64,000 bases of DNA from Gammaproteobacteria bacterium (lineage in GTDB: Bacteria > Pseudomonadota > Gammaproteobacteria > Ga0077536). Position numbers and translations under genes: made by a program. The stretch spans positions 114,215-178,214 of the forward strand of contig JAJFJQ010000010.1 in NCBI GenBank assembly GCA_021773835.1, read 5' to 3'. The first letter of the stretch is position 1; each line of letters opens with the position of its first letter. This document shows positions 35,978-44,208 of this stretch, in pieces. The notes under the pieces were generated by a model. It was not told where the DNA came from and made no database searches. It was given only the letters and a program-made list of their open reading frames with translations.

Positions 35978-36727
35978 CTATACGTGACGATCTTCCATGA
36001 GCCGGTTAATGCATGCATCGAGCGTTTCGGTCGCGATCTCGCCCCGCTCGAACAACGAGCAACAAAGATTCGCGGCAGCCGCAGGTTCAGGTGAGCGTAG
36101 CCGAAATAACTCTAACGCCGCTCCGCTGCCCACGGCGATATCGCGTAACACTAAAGGACTTAGCATCGCGGCAGTTTCCAACACCGGGCATTGAGCGACG
36201 TTATGAATTGCCGTGAGTAATTTGGGTCCAATAAATTGCGGCGGCATTGGACCATGATTTTTCATGAGTAGTCGCTCGGCGGTCTCGATATAAAAATTCA
36301 AAAACGAATTTCCCGAACAAAACATTAGGAATGCATTGTGCACCTTGATATGCGCCTTGAGCTTAGCCGGATTGCTACGATCCGCTTGGATCCAAACTTC
36401 GCGTCCCAGAGCGTAACTTTCATCGGGCAATATAAAACCGGCCGGATCGAAAATTAAAAAGTCCGCATCGCACCAAATCACGCGTTCGAAACCTTCATTC
36501 ATATACGATTGAATAGCCCTTATGCGGGCGAGGTCTGTTGCAACTATTCGTTGAGGTCCAGTTTTCTCTAGCAGCGAAGTGGGAACATAGTCGAACAAGT
36601 CATCGTGCATAAAATGATACTGAAAATTATGTAACTCGCACCACCGCTCAACCGATCCGATGCAGGTAAGTAACCACTCATTAGGCAATGGATCCTTGTG
36701 GGATTGTAGGACAAGGGTATCGGGCAT
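35978..36727 (-). CDS. glycosyltransferase-like (GT-A fold) protein
   Basis: A 249-residue protein with FERVIWCDADFLIFDPAGF (about residues 82-100). This resembles the DxD metal/sugar-nucleotide motif of GT-A glycosyltransferases, preceded by the usual TDLARIRAIQSYMNEGF helix that handles the donor. The remainder (KVHNAFLMFCSGNSFLNFYIETAE) also fits that group. It lacks a membrane anchor. The gene stands alone; no polysaccharide cluster is nearby. Donor and acceptor are unknown. Confidence 0.65.
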   Translation of the reverse strand: MPDTLVLQSHKDPLPNEWLLTCIGSVERWCELHNFQYHFMHDDLFDYVPTSLLEKTGPQRIVATDLARIRAIQSYMNEGFERVIWCDADFLIFDPAGFILPDESYALGREVWIQADRSNPAKLKAHIKVHNAFLMFCSGNSFLNFYIETAERLLMKNHGPMPPQFIGPKLLTAIHNVAQCPVLETAAMLSPLVLRDIAVGSGAALELFRLRSPEPAAAANLCCSLFERGEIATETLDACINRLMEDRHV

Positions 36728-36920
36728 TTATTGAGGTGTCTCGTCGCACCATCGAGCGAATTAAGGTGAACCAATCTAGCACAGACATAGCTACCTGAAC
36801 CCCCCGGTCACTCGGTCTTCCATCTGCAAAAAATATTCAATCCCACTGGGTCTGAAGCGCCGGTCAACATAGGAAATTCCATTAACAATATCCGCACAAA
36901 ACATGTCACTTGCATATTGG

Positions 36921-36930
36921 ACCGATCGGT
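36921..36930. promoter_or_regulatory. ACCGATCGGT palindrome, TetR-type operator candidate
   Basis: A perfect 10-bp palindrome lies 65 bp before the MAPEG gene. ACCGxxCGGT cores are common in operators of TetR-family repressors. The flanks (TTGG and TCTAA) extend the symmetry only partly. No TetR gene lies in the neighbourhood. Confidence 0.35.
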
Positions 36931-36995
36931 TCTAAATTAAGCATATAAGTGACCACCCATGCGCCAATCCGCAGTCTTCCAGAAGGGGAAATACG

Positions 36996-37409
36996 ATGAC
37001 CACTGAAATTTCGATGCTAATCGCGGCGACCGGCGTGCTCGGCGCAACAATCATTGCACAGGCGACCCATTTGATGTTCGCATTCCCGCCAATGGCAACA
37101 ATGGGTACTCGCGATGAGCTCAAACTCACGACACTAGCAGAACGACTACAGCGTCTTGTGCACAATCATCTTGAAGGGACCGCGCTATTCATACCGCTTG
37201 TGGTTGCGATTTCATTGACCGGCGCCACTGTTGAGGCAAACGGGATCCATTGGGGCAGTGCACCACTTAGCGCGCTCGGCGCGCAAGTTTTCGCCGCCAG
37301 CCGCGTCGTCCATGCGGTGACCTATGGGTTAGGTATTCCAGTCATCCGTTCTCTAGCTTGGATGGTTGGGATGACGGGGCTCGTTATGATGGTTATTGCG
37401 TTGTTCTAA
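36996..37409 (+). CDS. MAPEG-family membrane protein
   Basis: A 137-residue membrane protein with four hydrophobic segments. The conserved cytoplasmic stretch is LAERLQRLVHNHLEGTALFIPLVV (about residues 47-70), matching the RxxxxxxNxxE motif of MAPEG proteins (membrane-associated eicosanoid/glutathione metabolism). It is followed by the Arg-containing AASRVVHAVTYGLGIPVIRSLAW. Bacterial members may bind glutathione, but activity is mostly unproved. The start follows AGAAGGGG. It is monocistronic. Confidence 0.85.
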   Translation: MTTEISMLIAATGVLGATIIAQATHLMFAFPPMATMGTRDELKLTTLAERLQRLVHNHLEGTALFIPLVVAISLTGATVEANGIHWGSAPLSALGAQVFAASRVVHAVTYGLGIPVIRSLAWMVGMTGLVMMVIALF

Positions 37410-37660
37410 AAACTCATCGACAGATAATTAATTTCCGCGAGCTGATTCGCCGCAATAAAGCAATCCGCGCATTCCCAAAGCCATGCCAACCGATTTTTCC
37501 TGTCTTGGCGATTCCCGGACAGCTGTGGTGGCCCGTCATCATTGACTATTTGATAAACATATCAGTATCCCAACGCAAGATCCTGAATAATTTGCGTCCT
37601 TTTCGAAGTTGGCCCGTCTTATAGGGCTGATAGCTCTTTTAACCTATAGAGGGAATTTCG

Positions 37661-38107
37661 ATGAGATTACAATTAGCGTTGAATGTTCGGGACCTTGGAG
37701 AAGCCGTGACCTACTATTCGAAATTGTTTGATGCAAAGCCGCATAAACAGCGAGAGGGGTACGCAAATTTTGCTATCGAGGAGCCACCGTTAAAGCTAGT
37801 CCTGTTCGAAGACCCAAACGCACACCAGCGGCTAAATCACCTCGGTGTCGAGGTGTTCGATGAGGATCAGATCGAAACTGCTTCGAAACGACTTTCTCAA
37901 CAAGGCGTGCTTGATGAGGTGCAACGCGATGAGACCTGTTGCCATGCTACCCAGAACAAACTCTGGTCGAACGAGCCGCAAGGGCTGCGCTGGGAGTGGT
38001 ACCGGATCACCGATGATGATCCAACCGAGTCCACCGAAGCTCAAGCTTCAAGGTGTTGCGAAAGCGTTCAGAACGAGGGGACTTGCTGCGTCCGTGCAGA
38101 GGTTTAA
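37661..38107 (+). CDS. ArsI/CadI-type vicinal-oxygen-chelate dioxygenase
   Basis: A 148-residue VOC-fold protein. It starts MRLQLALNVRDLGEAVTYYSKLF and contains RLNHLGVEVF (metal His) and DETCCHATQNKLWSNEPQGLRWEWY (about residues 92-116). The Cys-Cys pair followed by W and WEWY is the hallmark of the ArsI/CadI family: ArsI C-As lyase or cadmium-inducible protein. The C-terminal extension carries two more Cys pairs (RCC and TCC). It is translated 15 nt before the SigZ-type sigma gene on the same strand, so a metal or metalloid response unit is implied. Confidence 0.88.
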   Translation: MRLQLALNVRDLGEAVTYYSKLFDAKPHKQREGYANFAIEEPPLKLVLFEDPNAHQRLNHLGVEVFDEDQIETASKRLSQQGVLDEVQRDETCCHATQNKLWSNEPQGLRWEWYRITDDDPTESTEAQASRCCESVQNEGTCCVRAEV

Positions 38108-38122
38108 TGCTAAGGTAGATAG

Positions 38123-38713
38123 ATGCACGCGATGGATGAGGAAGGAGAGGCATCTGCGGACACGACAGAAGAGTGGCATGCCGTGGCCGCGCGCTTGCGT
38201 CGGTTTTTGCGAAACCGGGTAGACCCAGGTTCCGTTGACGATTTGCTCGGCGACATCCTATTGCGCTTAGTGGAACATCAACAGTCACTTAAAGCGGCGG
38301 ACAACCCATCTGCATGGATATACCGAGTCGCGGCGAATGCGGTGACCGATCATTATCGGCGCCGCGCCACGGAGGAACGCGTGATTGCATCAACCGCGGC
38401 CGACGACGCGCCGGACATTCCATCGCCGTCGCTTGTTGAAAGCTCCGCTGAGATGGAACTGGCTAAGTGCCTAGACCCGTTAATACGGACACTACCGGTG
38501 TCCTATGCACAGGCCCTGTATCTAACCGATATAGAAGGGCTCTCGCAGGTCGAAGCGGCTCAGCAACTTGGTTTGTCCACGTCAGGCATGAAGTCGCGAG
38601 TCCAACGTGGGCGCGCGCGACTGAAAAAGACCTTGCTCCGATGTTGTCAAGTTTACCTCGACAAGAAAGGCCGCGTAGCTGATTACGAACCACACTCAGG
38701 AAAGTGCTGCTGA
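38123..38713 (+). CDS. sigZ: ECF RNA polymerase sigma factor, SigZ-like
   Basis: A 196-residue sigma-70-family protein. Region 2 is DLLGDILLRLVEHQQSL with AWIYRVAANAVTDHYRRRA; region 4 is LPVSYAQALYLTDIEGLSQVEAAQQLGLSTSGMKSRVQRGRARLK. The tail RCCQVYLDKKGRVADYEPHSGKCC, with Cys pairs near residue 172 and at the end, matches SigZ-type factors. No anti-sigma gene is adjacent, so the Cys pairs may make it directly metal- or redox-responsive (inference). It is coupled to the ArsI/CadI-like gene upstream. Confidence 0.85.
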   Translation: MHAMDEEGEASADTTEEWHAVAARLRRFLRNRVDPGSVDDLLGDILLRLVEHQQSLKAADNPSAWIYRVAANAVTDHYRRRATEERVIASTAADDAPDIPSPSLVESSAEMELAKCLDPLIRTLPVSYAQALYLTDIEGLSQVEAAQQLGLSTSGMKSRVQRGRARLKKTLLRCCQVYLDKKGRVADYEPHSGKCC

Positions 38714-38753
38714 GACCGGTCTGATAATCATAACCTGTGCGATTCAGCTAGTG

Positions 38754-38909
38754 CTACGCTTCTCCGGGTACGGGAACGTCGTCGTAATCGATCTCAACAT
38801 TGTCCATGTCGATAAACGATACTGAGAATCCGGCGGTATTTTCGGCCTCGAATGTTTCAATCAAGTGACCTTCTATTACCTCGCGTGACATTAGCGTTTG
38901 CTCTTCCAC
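38754..38909 (-). CDS. small acidic peptide, copy 1 (51 aa)
   Basis: A GTG-initiated ORF of 51 residues with a strong GAGGAG Shine-Dalgarno about 8 nt upstream. It opens with MEEQTLMSREVIEGHL, then has ENTAGFSVSF and a VEIDYDDVPVP end. It matches copy 2 (42412-42585) at 37 of the first 48 residues; copy 2 differs by a longer C-terminus. It has no signal peptide, Cys residues or membrane segment. Its upstream region is also duplicated. The family is not one I recognise (not PqqA or MftA by motif). A ribosomal-peptide precursor or a small regulatory protein are the options. Confidence 0.75.
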   Translation of the reverse strand: MEEQTLMSREVIEGHLIETFEAENTAGFSVSFIDMDNVEIDYDDVPVPGEA

Positions 38910-38955
38910 TTTACTTTCTCCTCTAGCGTCAAAATTGACGAGTTTGTGTGTTCAT

Positions 38956-39032
38956 TCGATGGTGAAAGTATGGACTAGCAATGTAATCTGGGTGTTTCTG
39001 CTGTGGCAGTGAATTGTTTCAGTTTGGTAACA
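38956..39032 (-). promoter_or_regulatory. conserved upstream block of small peptide copy 1
   Basis: A 77-bp block upstream of copy 1 matches 42631-42707 upstream of copy 2, including identical runs CGATGGTGAAAGTATGGACT and GGTGTTTCTGCT (+ strand). Mismatches cluster in two short spots. The conservation before a small paralogous gene points to a shared promoter and activator site. A TACATT/TACAAT hexamer on the minus strand could be a -10 element without a good -35. Confidence 0.65.
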
Positions 39033-39062
39033 AGCGGCTGGCCCGGCCGAGCAACCACGGAT

Positions 39063-41507
39063 TCACATGACAGCGGTAAGGTCTGCAATTTCATGTTTAA
39101 CCAAGGCCTCAAAAGACTGCGGTCTTCCGATCCCGTAGCCCTGGGCATAATCAACACCGATCACCCGTAACACATCCATGATCTCATCGTTCTCGACGAA
39201 TTCCGCGATGGTCTTCATCCCCATTACGTGACCAATCTCATTGATCGATTTCACCATCGCACGGTGTATCGGGTCGTCTACGATATCTTTGACAAAGGCA
39301 CCGTCAATTTTCAAATAATCGACCGGAAGTGTTTTTAAATAGGCAAATGAGGATAAGCCGCTGCCAAAATCATCCAGCGCGAATCGGCAACCATATTCTT
39401 TAAGCGTCGCGATAAACGTCGTCGCGGTGCTCAGATTCGCAATTGCTGCCGTCTCGGTGATTTCAAAACAGATTTTCGCGCCAGCAATCCCCGATTTGTC
39501 GAGTTCCGTGACAATGAAGTCCAAGAATTCTAGGTTGCTCAATGACTGTCCTGAAAGGTTTATCGAAATACAACTAATCTGAGTTAGAAACCCTGGATTA
39601 CTAATCAACACATCAAGGGCTTTCGTAACGACCCAAGTATCCAACTGCGTTATCACGCTATAGCGCTCTGCCGCCGGTAGGAATGCCCCAGGCGGAATGA
39701 GTTGCCCGTCCCCTTCGTCCAGTCTGATGAGCAGCTCATAGTGAATATGGTCACAACCTTCCACGGGCATTATGGCCTGCGCGAAAAGGCAGAAACGGTC
39801 TTCGTCTAGCGCCCGCTGAACTCGTGTTACCCATTGCATTTCGCCATGACGTCTCGCCAGTTCGATATCTTCCGGACAGTACACATGCACGCGGTTTCGC
39901 CCGAGGTCCTTAGCCATGTAACAAGCAGCATCTGCGCGCCTTAATAGCTCCTGAATAGTGGGCGTTTCGCTAGTTATTTCTACCAAGCCAATGCTTACTC
40001 CTACCCGAAATACGCGGTCCTCCCAATTAAATTGAAAATTTTGTACCGCCTCTTGCATAGAGCTTACCGCCCGATGGGCTTGGTCCACCGTGCAGTGTTC
40101 CATTAACACACCAAACTCATCACCACCGAGACGCGCTACGGTGTCTCGTTTACGTATCCCTTGTCGTAGTACCGCGCTGATTTGGCGCAGCATCTCGTCT
40201 CCCGCGGCATGTCCGCAGGTATCGTTGACGACCTTGAACTGATCCAAATCGATGTAGCACATCGCATGTTCGGACTGGTCTCTGCCAATGCTATCGAACA
40301 GTTGTTTCAGATGTCGTTCAAACTCCCTCCGATTTACTAGGCCCGTTAAAGCGTCATGGGTCGCCTGATAGGTGATTTTTTCAGCCAGACGTCGCGTTTC
40401 AGTGATGTCTTCACATACGATCAACGCCACCGGCCGACCATCTATATCGTTGACTACTCGGGCGGTCTCACGCATATAGATAACAGAGCCGTTTTGGCAG
40501 GTTTTTCTCAGTTCCCAGTTGCGCGTCGACCCAGGCGTCTCGAAGCATTGTCGTAGGTATTCTTCGGCCGCCGTTCGATCTTCATCAAAGGTTATGGAGA
40601 CCGCCGGCTTGCTGACGAGTTCGTCCTTCGAATAACCAAGTTGGTCAAGCGCGAATTGATTAACGGAGACTATGACGCCGTATTCATCAACGGCATAAAG
40701 CATAATTGGATTGTTGTCGTACAGTGCGCGAAATCGCTCCTCACTACTACGCAACGCTACTTCCACTTGCTTGCGCTCAGTAATGTCTTGCACTGTGCCC
40801 ATTATTCGCCTTACGACGTCATGCTCGCCGACGTTCACTTCCGCTTGGCCATGGACGGTCCGGATCTCGCCGCTTGGCCGAATGATGCGATACTCCATGT
40901 AGAAGATGTCGTGCCGTTCCACGGTATCGGCAAGCGCGTCTTTTATCGCTGCTACGTCTTCAGGATGAACGTAATCGAACACAGAATCATAGTGTAAGGT
41001 GATCGACTGGGGGTCGATCCCCATGATCCTAAAGAGTTCATCCGACCAGGTGATCACACCCTCTTCAACATCCCACTCCCAACTGCCTATATTCGCCAAA
41101 CGTTGCGCTTCGGTCAGAATGAATTCGCTTTTGCGTAATGCGTCCTCGGCCTGTTTTCGCTCAGTTATGTCCCTTCCTATCGACACAACGAATTTCTCAC
41201 CATCCATTTCTATTATCGAGAACGACATCGACATGGGTATCGCGTGACCGCCTTTGGCGCGATATTCGATCTCGTTTTCGGAAACGGTACCGTTACGCTC
41301 GATTTCTTTGATTAGAGAGGGCCTATTTTCGGGATTCCGCCAAAAATTTAATTCAAGTACGGTTTTTCCCAGAACTTCTTCCGCGCTATAGCCAAATGTC
41401 TTGATAAATGCGGGGTTAACGTAGGAAATCAAGCCGTCGTCAGAGCGGCTGATTATTACCGTGTCCGGCGTCGCGTTTAGGATCTTTGATAACGGATCGT
41501 CTTTCAT
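39063..41507 (-). CDS. PAS-GGDEF-EAL cyclic-di-GMP signalling protein
   Basis: An 814-residue cytoplasmic protein with three PAS domains (about 5-115, 125-245, 260-370), a GGDEF domain (about 390-545) and an EAL domain (about 560-810). The cyclase loop ARLGGDEFGVL (GGDEF about residue 460) is intact, with an RKRD inhibitory I-site five residues before it. The EAL signature reads YELLIRL instead of EALxRL. DDFGSGLSSFAYL and KIDGAFVKDI are present, so phosphodiesterase activity is possible. ATG 41507 has GGGAG 6 nt upstream; the frame is open to 41618. The protein is soluble, and the two small peptide genes lie on either side of it. Confidence 0.9.
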   Translation of the reverse strand: MKDDPLSKILNATPDTVIISRSDDGLISYVNPAFIKTFGYSAEEVLGKTVLELNFWRNPENRPSLIKEIERNGTVSENEIEYRAKGGHAIPMSMSFSIIEMDGEKFVVSIGRDITERKQAEDALRKSEFILTEAQRLANIGSWEWDVEEGVITWSDELFRIMGIDPQSITLHYDSVFDYVHPEDVAAIKDALADTVERHDIFYMEYRIIRPSGEIRTVHGQAEVNVGEHDVVRRIMGTVQDITERKQVEVALRSSEERFRALYDNNPIMLYAVDEYGVIVSVNQFALDQLGYSKDELVSKPAVSITFDEDRTAAEEYLRQCFETPGSTRNWELRKTCQNGSVIYMRETARVVNDIDGRPVALIVCEDITETRRLAEKITYQATHDALTGLVNRREFERHLKQLFDSIGRDQSEHAMCYIDLDQFKVVNDTCGHAAGDEMLRQISAVLRQGIRKRDTVARLGGDEFGVLMEHCTVDQAHRAVSSMQEAVQNFQFNWEDRVFRVGVSIGLVEITSETPTIQELLRRADAACYMAKDLGRNRVHVYCPEDIELARRHGEMQWVTRVQRALDEDRFCLFAQAIMPVEGCDHIHYELLIRLDEGDGQLIPPGAFLPAAERYSVITQLDTWVVTKALDVLISNPGFLTQISCISINLSGQSLSNLEFLDFIVTELDKSGIAGAKICFEITETAAIANLSTATTFIATLKEYGCRFALDDFGSGLSSFAYLKTLPVDYLKIDGAFVKDIVDDPIHRAMVKSINEIGHVMGMKTIAEFVENDEIMDVLRVIGVDYAQGYGIGRPQSFEALVKHEIADLTAVM

Positions 41508-41859
41508 CGTAACTCCCACCTCAAGCCCATTGTCTGGTGCAATCAGGCGCGCCCGCGGAATACCAAGATCGAGTTTAAGCCCGCAATCGGAAACGACGAC
41601 GTCCATGACCGAGACCAACGTTGACTAGCCAACAGGAGTACGTTCCCATAGCTTTCTCGAGGACATAAGGACGGCATCAACCCATGGCATCCGCCACAAG
41701 CTTCAATTCGACATGTCGTCTCTCACCCGGACCCCGTTCCGTGAATTCCAGGCACCTCGTGTAGCGGCACTATTTAGGCAAAGTTTAAATTTTTGGGCGC
41801 TGGTGCCGGTAATTTGGCACCTAGGGGAGCTGCGGGTGCAGCGTATAACGCTATATAAC

Positions 41860-42305
41860 TTAGAGAGGGCATGCTACGCCCACATAATTTGTCCGCACGA
41901 GCGAGATCCCAGGAATGGGCGGCGGCTGTTGGATCTGAATAATCTCGTCCCACACATGTCCGAATCCGGCACGCTCGAACAACTCGCTGGGATTGCGGGT
42001 CGAATGGCACCCACCGAGTAGACGGGACCAAATGGGGTTCAAACGGTGCTGCCAGCGTCGCATTCGTTCCGAGGTAGCCAAACCGTGTTCGACATAAAGC
42101 AGTCGTCCGTCCTTTTTCAACACGCGTCGCATACCCCGAAGCGCGCGTTGTCGTACCACCGGAGACTCGTACCGCTACCGTAGCCCACCTCGAGGACGCG
42201 GCCCATGGCTCGAGGGATCACCTTCGCGCGTTGCTGTACAAATCCTTCGTGTCCACAGATCCCATCAATGATGCGCGGAAGTATTCGATTCTCGTAATAT
42301 CCCAT
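41860..42305 (-). pseudogene. SAM-dependent methyltransferase, internally deleted and frameshifted
   Basis: The N-terminal part (42305 inward) reads MGYYENRILPRIIDG and GRVLEVGYGSGTSLRWYDNA, the SAM-binding motif of UbiE-like methyltransferases. The C-terminal part, in another frame up to 41860, reads MRRVLKKDGRLLYVEHG, RWQHRLNPIWSRLLGGCH and FERAGFG, the end of the same family. The middle (about 65 residues, from the motif I loop to the motif post-I strand) is missing, and the two parts meet out of frame near 42120-42160. The gene is inactivated by a deletion. The first 350 nt on its 3' side (41508-41859) show no gene, only a weak GGTGCC/GGCACC hairpin at 41802-41821. Confidence 0.75.
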
Positions 42306-42411
42306 AACGTAAAATGTGGCCAGAGGTGATCCATGAGAGCTAAAGGTCTTGCGCGGCAGTCATTGGTAGTTTGATAAACATACCTCGGCTGACCAATTAG
42401 CCTACTCGTCT

Positions 42412-42585
42412 TTAGGCCGATACGTAGTATTGTTCGTCGCTCGGTACGGGAACGTCGACATAATTAATTTCAACGTTTTCGATTTCGACGAAAGATACCG
42501 AGAAGCCGGCGGTGTTCTCAACCGCGTAGGTTTCGACCAGGTGACCTTCAATAACTTCGCGTGACATTAACGTTTGTTCATCCAT
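42412..42585 (-). CDS. small acidic peptide, copy 2 (57 aa)
   Basis: An ATG-initiated 57-residue ORF paralogous to the peptide at 38754-38909. The first 48 residues are 77% identical: DEQTLMSREVIEGHL, ENTAGFSVSF, and DVPVPSDEQYYVSA in place of DDVPVPGEA. Changes are mostly conservative (I/V, D/E, F/Y), as expected if the protein sequence is under selection. GAGGAGG precedes the start at about 9 nt. No Cys or signal peptide is seen. It lies between the methyltransferase pseudogene and the Cys-rich secreted protein gene, which is divergent. Confidence 0.75.
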   Translation of the reverse strand: MDEQTLMSREVIEGHLVETYAVENTAGFSVSFVEIENVEINYVDVPVPSDEQYYVSA

Positions 42586-42630
42586 TTTACTTCCTCCTCG
42601 ATTATCAGGATTAACGGGTTCTTTGCTGTT

Positions 42631-42707
42631 TCGATGGTGAAAGTATGGACTGCCATTGTAGTTAGGGTGTTTCTGCTTTGGCGGTGAATTGTTTCAAATT
42701 GGTAACA
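42631..42707 (-). promoter_or_regulatory. conserved upstream block of small peptide copy 2
   Basis: A 77-bp block in the 376-nt region before 42962, almost identical to 38956-39032. On the minus strand it contains a TACAAT hexamer close to where a -10 element would lie, and a conserved GTTACCAA end. The rest of the 376-nt region (42708-42961) shows no gene. Confidence 0.65.
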
Positions 42708-42961
42708 GCATTTTCGGCTGGCTGAGCAATAGTGCATTCTGTCAACGGCTCGCTTAAAGCCTAGGTTTTAAGCGGCTTTCAGGGCTATCGTCGTGCTGCT
42801 ATTAGACGAGATTGCGGTACAAATTCTTCCTTCTGCGTCACGGCCATTTTAAATTTCAGGCAATATACACATGGTTTTCGTGTAGGTTATGCCTACCTCG
42901 CGAGCGTGACGTACGGCTCCGGTGGCCAACTGATGTATGCTTGCTCTAACGACGATAATCT

Positions 42962-43324
42962 ATGAAATTGCAATTCCTATCTCGACGTTACGCATTCTAC
43001 GCATTCGTTGCACTAGCACTATTAACTTGCATGGCTGTCGCAGTTGAGAGCGATATCGACTCCACTATAGATCCTGCATTAGAAAATTTACCCGGTGCGG
43101 ATTCTGAGATCACCCGTCTTGATTGCACTGCTGTTATGTCACCGAGTATCGATAACCACGGGCGACCGGCCGGCGGCATGTGTACAGAATGTATGTGTAA
43201 TAACGGTCAACGGATGCCGATGTTTCTTTGTGATAAAGGGCACTATCCGACGGAATGTAAGAACAAGTCACAGGAACTCCACGCTCCAAAGCGGCACGGC
43301 CACCTAGATCAAAGGGCGATTTGA
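42962..43324 (+). CDS. small secreted Cys-rich protein
   Basis: A 120-residue protein with an N-terminal signal sequence (AFYAFVALALLTCMAVAVES). The mature part contains six Cys (LDC, GGMCTECMC, FLCDKG, TECKNK), a spacing suited to disulfides or a metal site. It is hydrophilic, with an acidic mid-part (ESDIDSTIDPALENLPGADSE). I do not recognise the family. It is divergent from small peptide copy 2 and shares the 376-nt intergenic region with it, so both may respond to the same signal (inference). Confidence 0.7.
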   Translation: MKLQFLSRRYAFYAFVALALLTCMAVAVESDIDSTIDPALENLPGADSEITRLDCTAVMSPSIDNHGRPAGGMCTECMCNNGQRMPMFLCDKGHYPTECKNKSQELHAPKRHGHLDQRAI

Positions 43325-43373
43325 TAACTCAATTTATCAAGCGTCAGATGATCAAAAATGCTCGGCTCAAATT

Positions 43374-43420
43374 CGTGGATCGATCTTCCCGGGGAATTGC
43401 CTTGGTTGAGGCAATCCACG
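43374..43420. other. nested inverted repeats between convergent genes
   Basis: CGTGGAT (43374-43380) pairs with ATCCACG (43414-43420). Within it lie a CCCGGGG-like palindrome and ATTGCC/GGCAAT (43396-43401 with 43410-43415). The inner and outer stems overlap at one end, so they are alternative folds. It lies between two convergent genes and may act as a bidirectional terminator, though no T-tract follows. Confidence 0.35.
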
Positions 43421-43485
43421 CCCCCTCACGATAGGCAGAGTTGACATCCGGGTTAAGCCATTAACTCAGTAAGTTCCCCGAATTT

Positions 43486-44208
43486 CTAGCGTCGCGCCTC
43501 AAGGGCTTTCGCCAGCGCTGGGTAATCATCGGCGACAATGTCATGGATCGGGTTCGGCTCCGGGTCGGGCGGGCCGTCGTTGCCCCACTCTCGGGGGCGC
43601 TTCACAAAGGCCGTTTTGAACCCTTGTTTTTTGGCGGCGTCTAGATCGAAATTATGGCAGGCGACCATGCAGATATTGGACGGGTCCAACTGCAGATAGT
43701 GCGCCACCGTGTCATAGGCTTCGGGCAACACCTTGTACTTGCCGATCGCTTCGCAGCTGAACACGGCGTCCCACGAGAGACCGTTACGCCGCGCGGTGTC
43801 CATAATGATTCGAAAACTCAGAATTGTGAACGACGCACATATAAAGTGCTCCCGAAGCTGCGGCAGAACAGGGGGGAAGTCCGACCAGCATTCGAAATTG
43901 TGGGGCGCGTCATAGGCGATCGCATGACGCTCCGCCTCGCTGAACGCGTCCAGCCCGTGTTCCGCAATCACTTCATCGAGCGCCATGCGGTGCCCACCGT
44001 CGAAATTGTACGTCGGCGGCGTGTGCTCGCCGAGGTTTAGCATCTTACCGAGGCTTTTGCGGCGGATGTCATTTGTAATGTCGTGCCAGTTACGCTCCAA
44101 ACGATGAGCGGCACCCGTTTTGGTCAGGATGGTCTTGAATCCGGTATGCCAATCCAAAATGGTACCGCCGGTATCGAATGTCAGGGCGCGGATGCCTGAT
44201 ATGCTCAT
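43486..44208 (-). CDS. haloacid dehalogenase type II-like HAD hydrolase
   Basis: A 240-residue HAD protein. Motif I is ALTFDTGGTILDW (nucleophile Asp about residue 11), motif III the Lys of GKYKVLPEAYDTVA, and motif IV MVACHNFDLDAAKKQG. The MVACHNFDLDAA signature is characteristic of type II L-2-haloacid dehalogenases and their relatives. The nucleophile and Lys are retained; halide-specific residues cannot be judged from this alone. It is monocistronic and divergent from the FNR-like gene. Confidence 0.85.
   Translation of the reverse strand: MSISGIRALTFDTGGTILDWHTGFKTILTKTGAAHRLERNWHDITNDIRRKSLGKMLNLGEHTPPTYNFDGGHRMALDEVIAEHGLDAFSEAERHAIAYDAPHNFECWSDFPPVLPQLREHFICASFTILSFRIIMDTARRNGLSWDAVFSCEAIGKYKVLPEAYDTVAHYLQLDPSNICMVACHNFDLDAAKKQGFKTAFVKRPREWGNDGPPDPEPNPIHDIVADDYPALAKALEARR

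Noticed and set aside
41802..41821. Rho-independent terminator
   Set aside because: Only a 6-bp GGTGCC/GGCACC stem with no T-tract.
38754..42585. PqqA- or MftA-type precursor peptide
   Set aside because: No conserved Glu-x3-Tyr (PqqA) or VY C-terminus (MftA), and no radical SAM partner in the window.
42631..42707. Sigma-54 promoter (TGGCA near TTTCA)
   Set aside because: Spacing and the -12 element do not fit, and the GG is not kept in copy 1.
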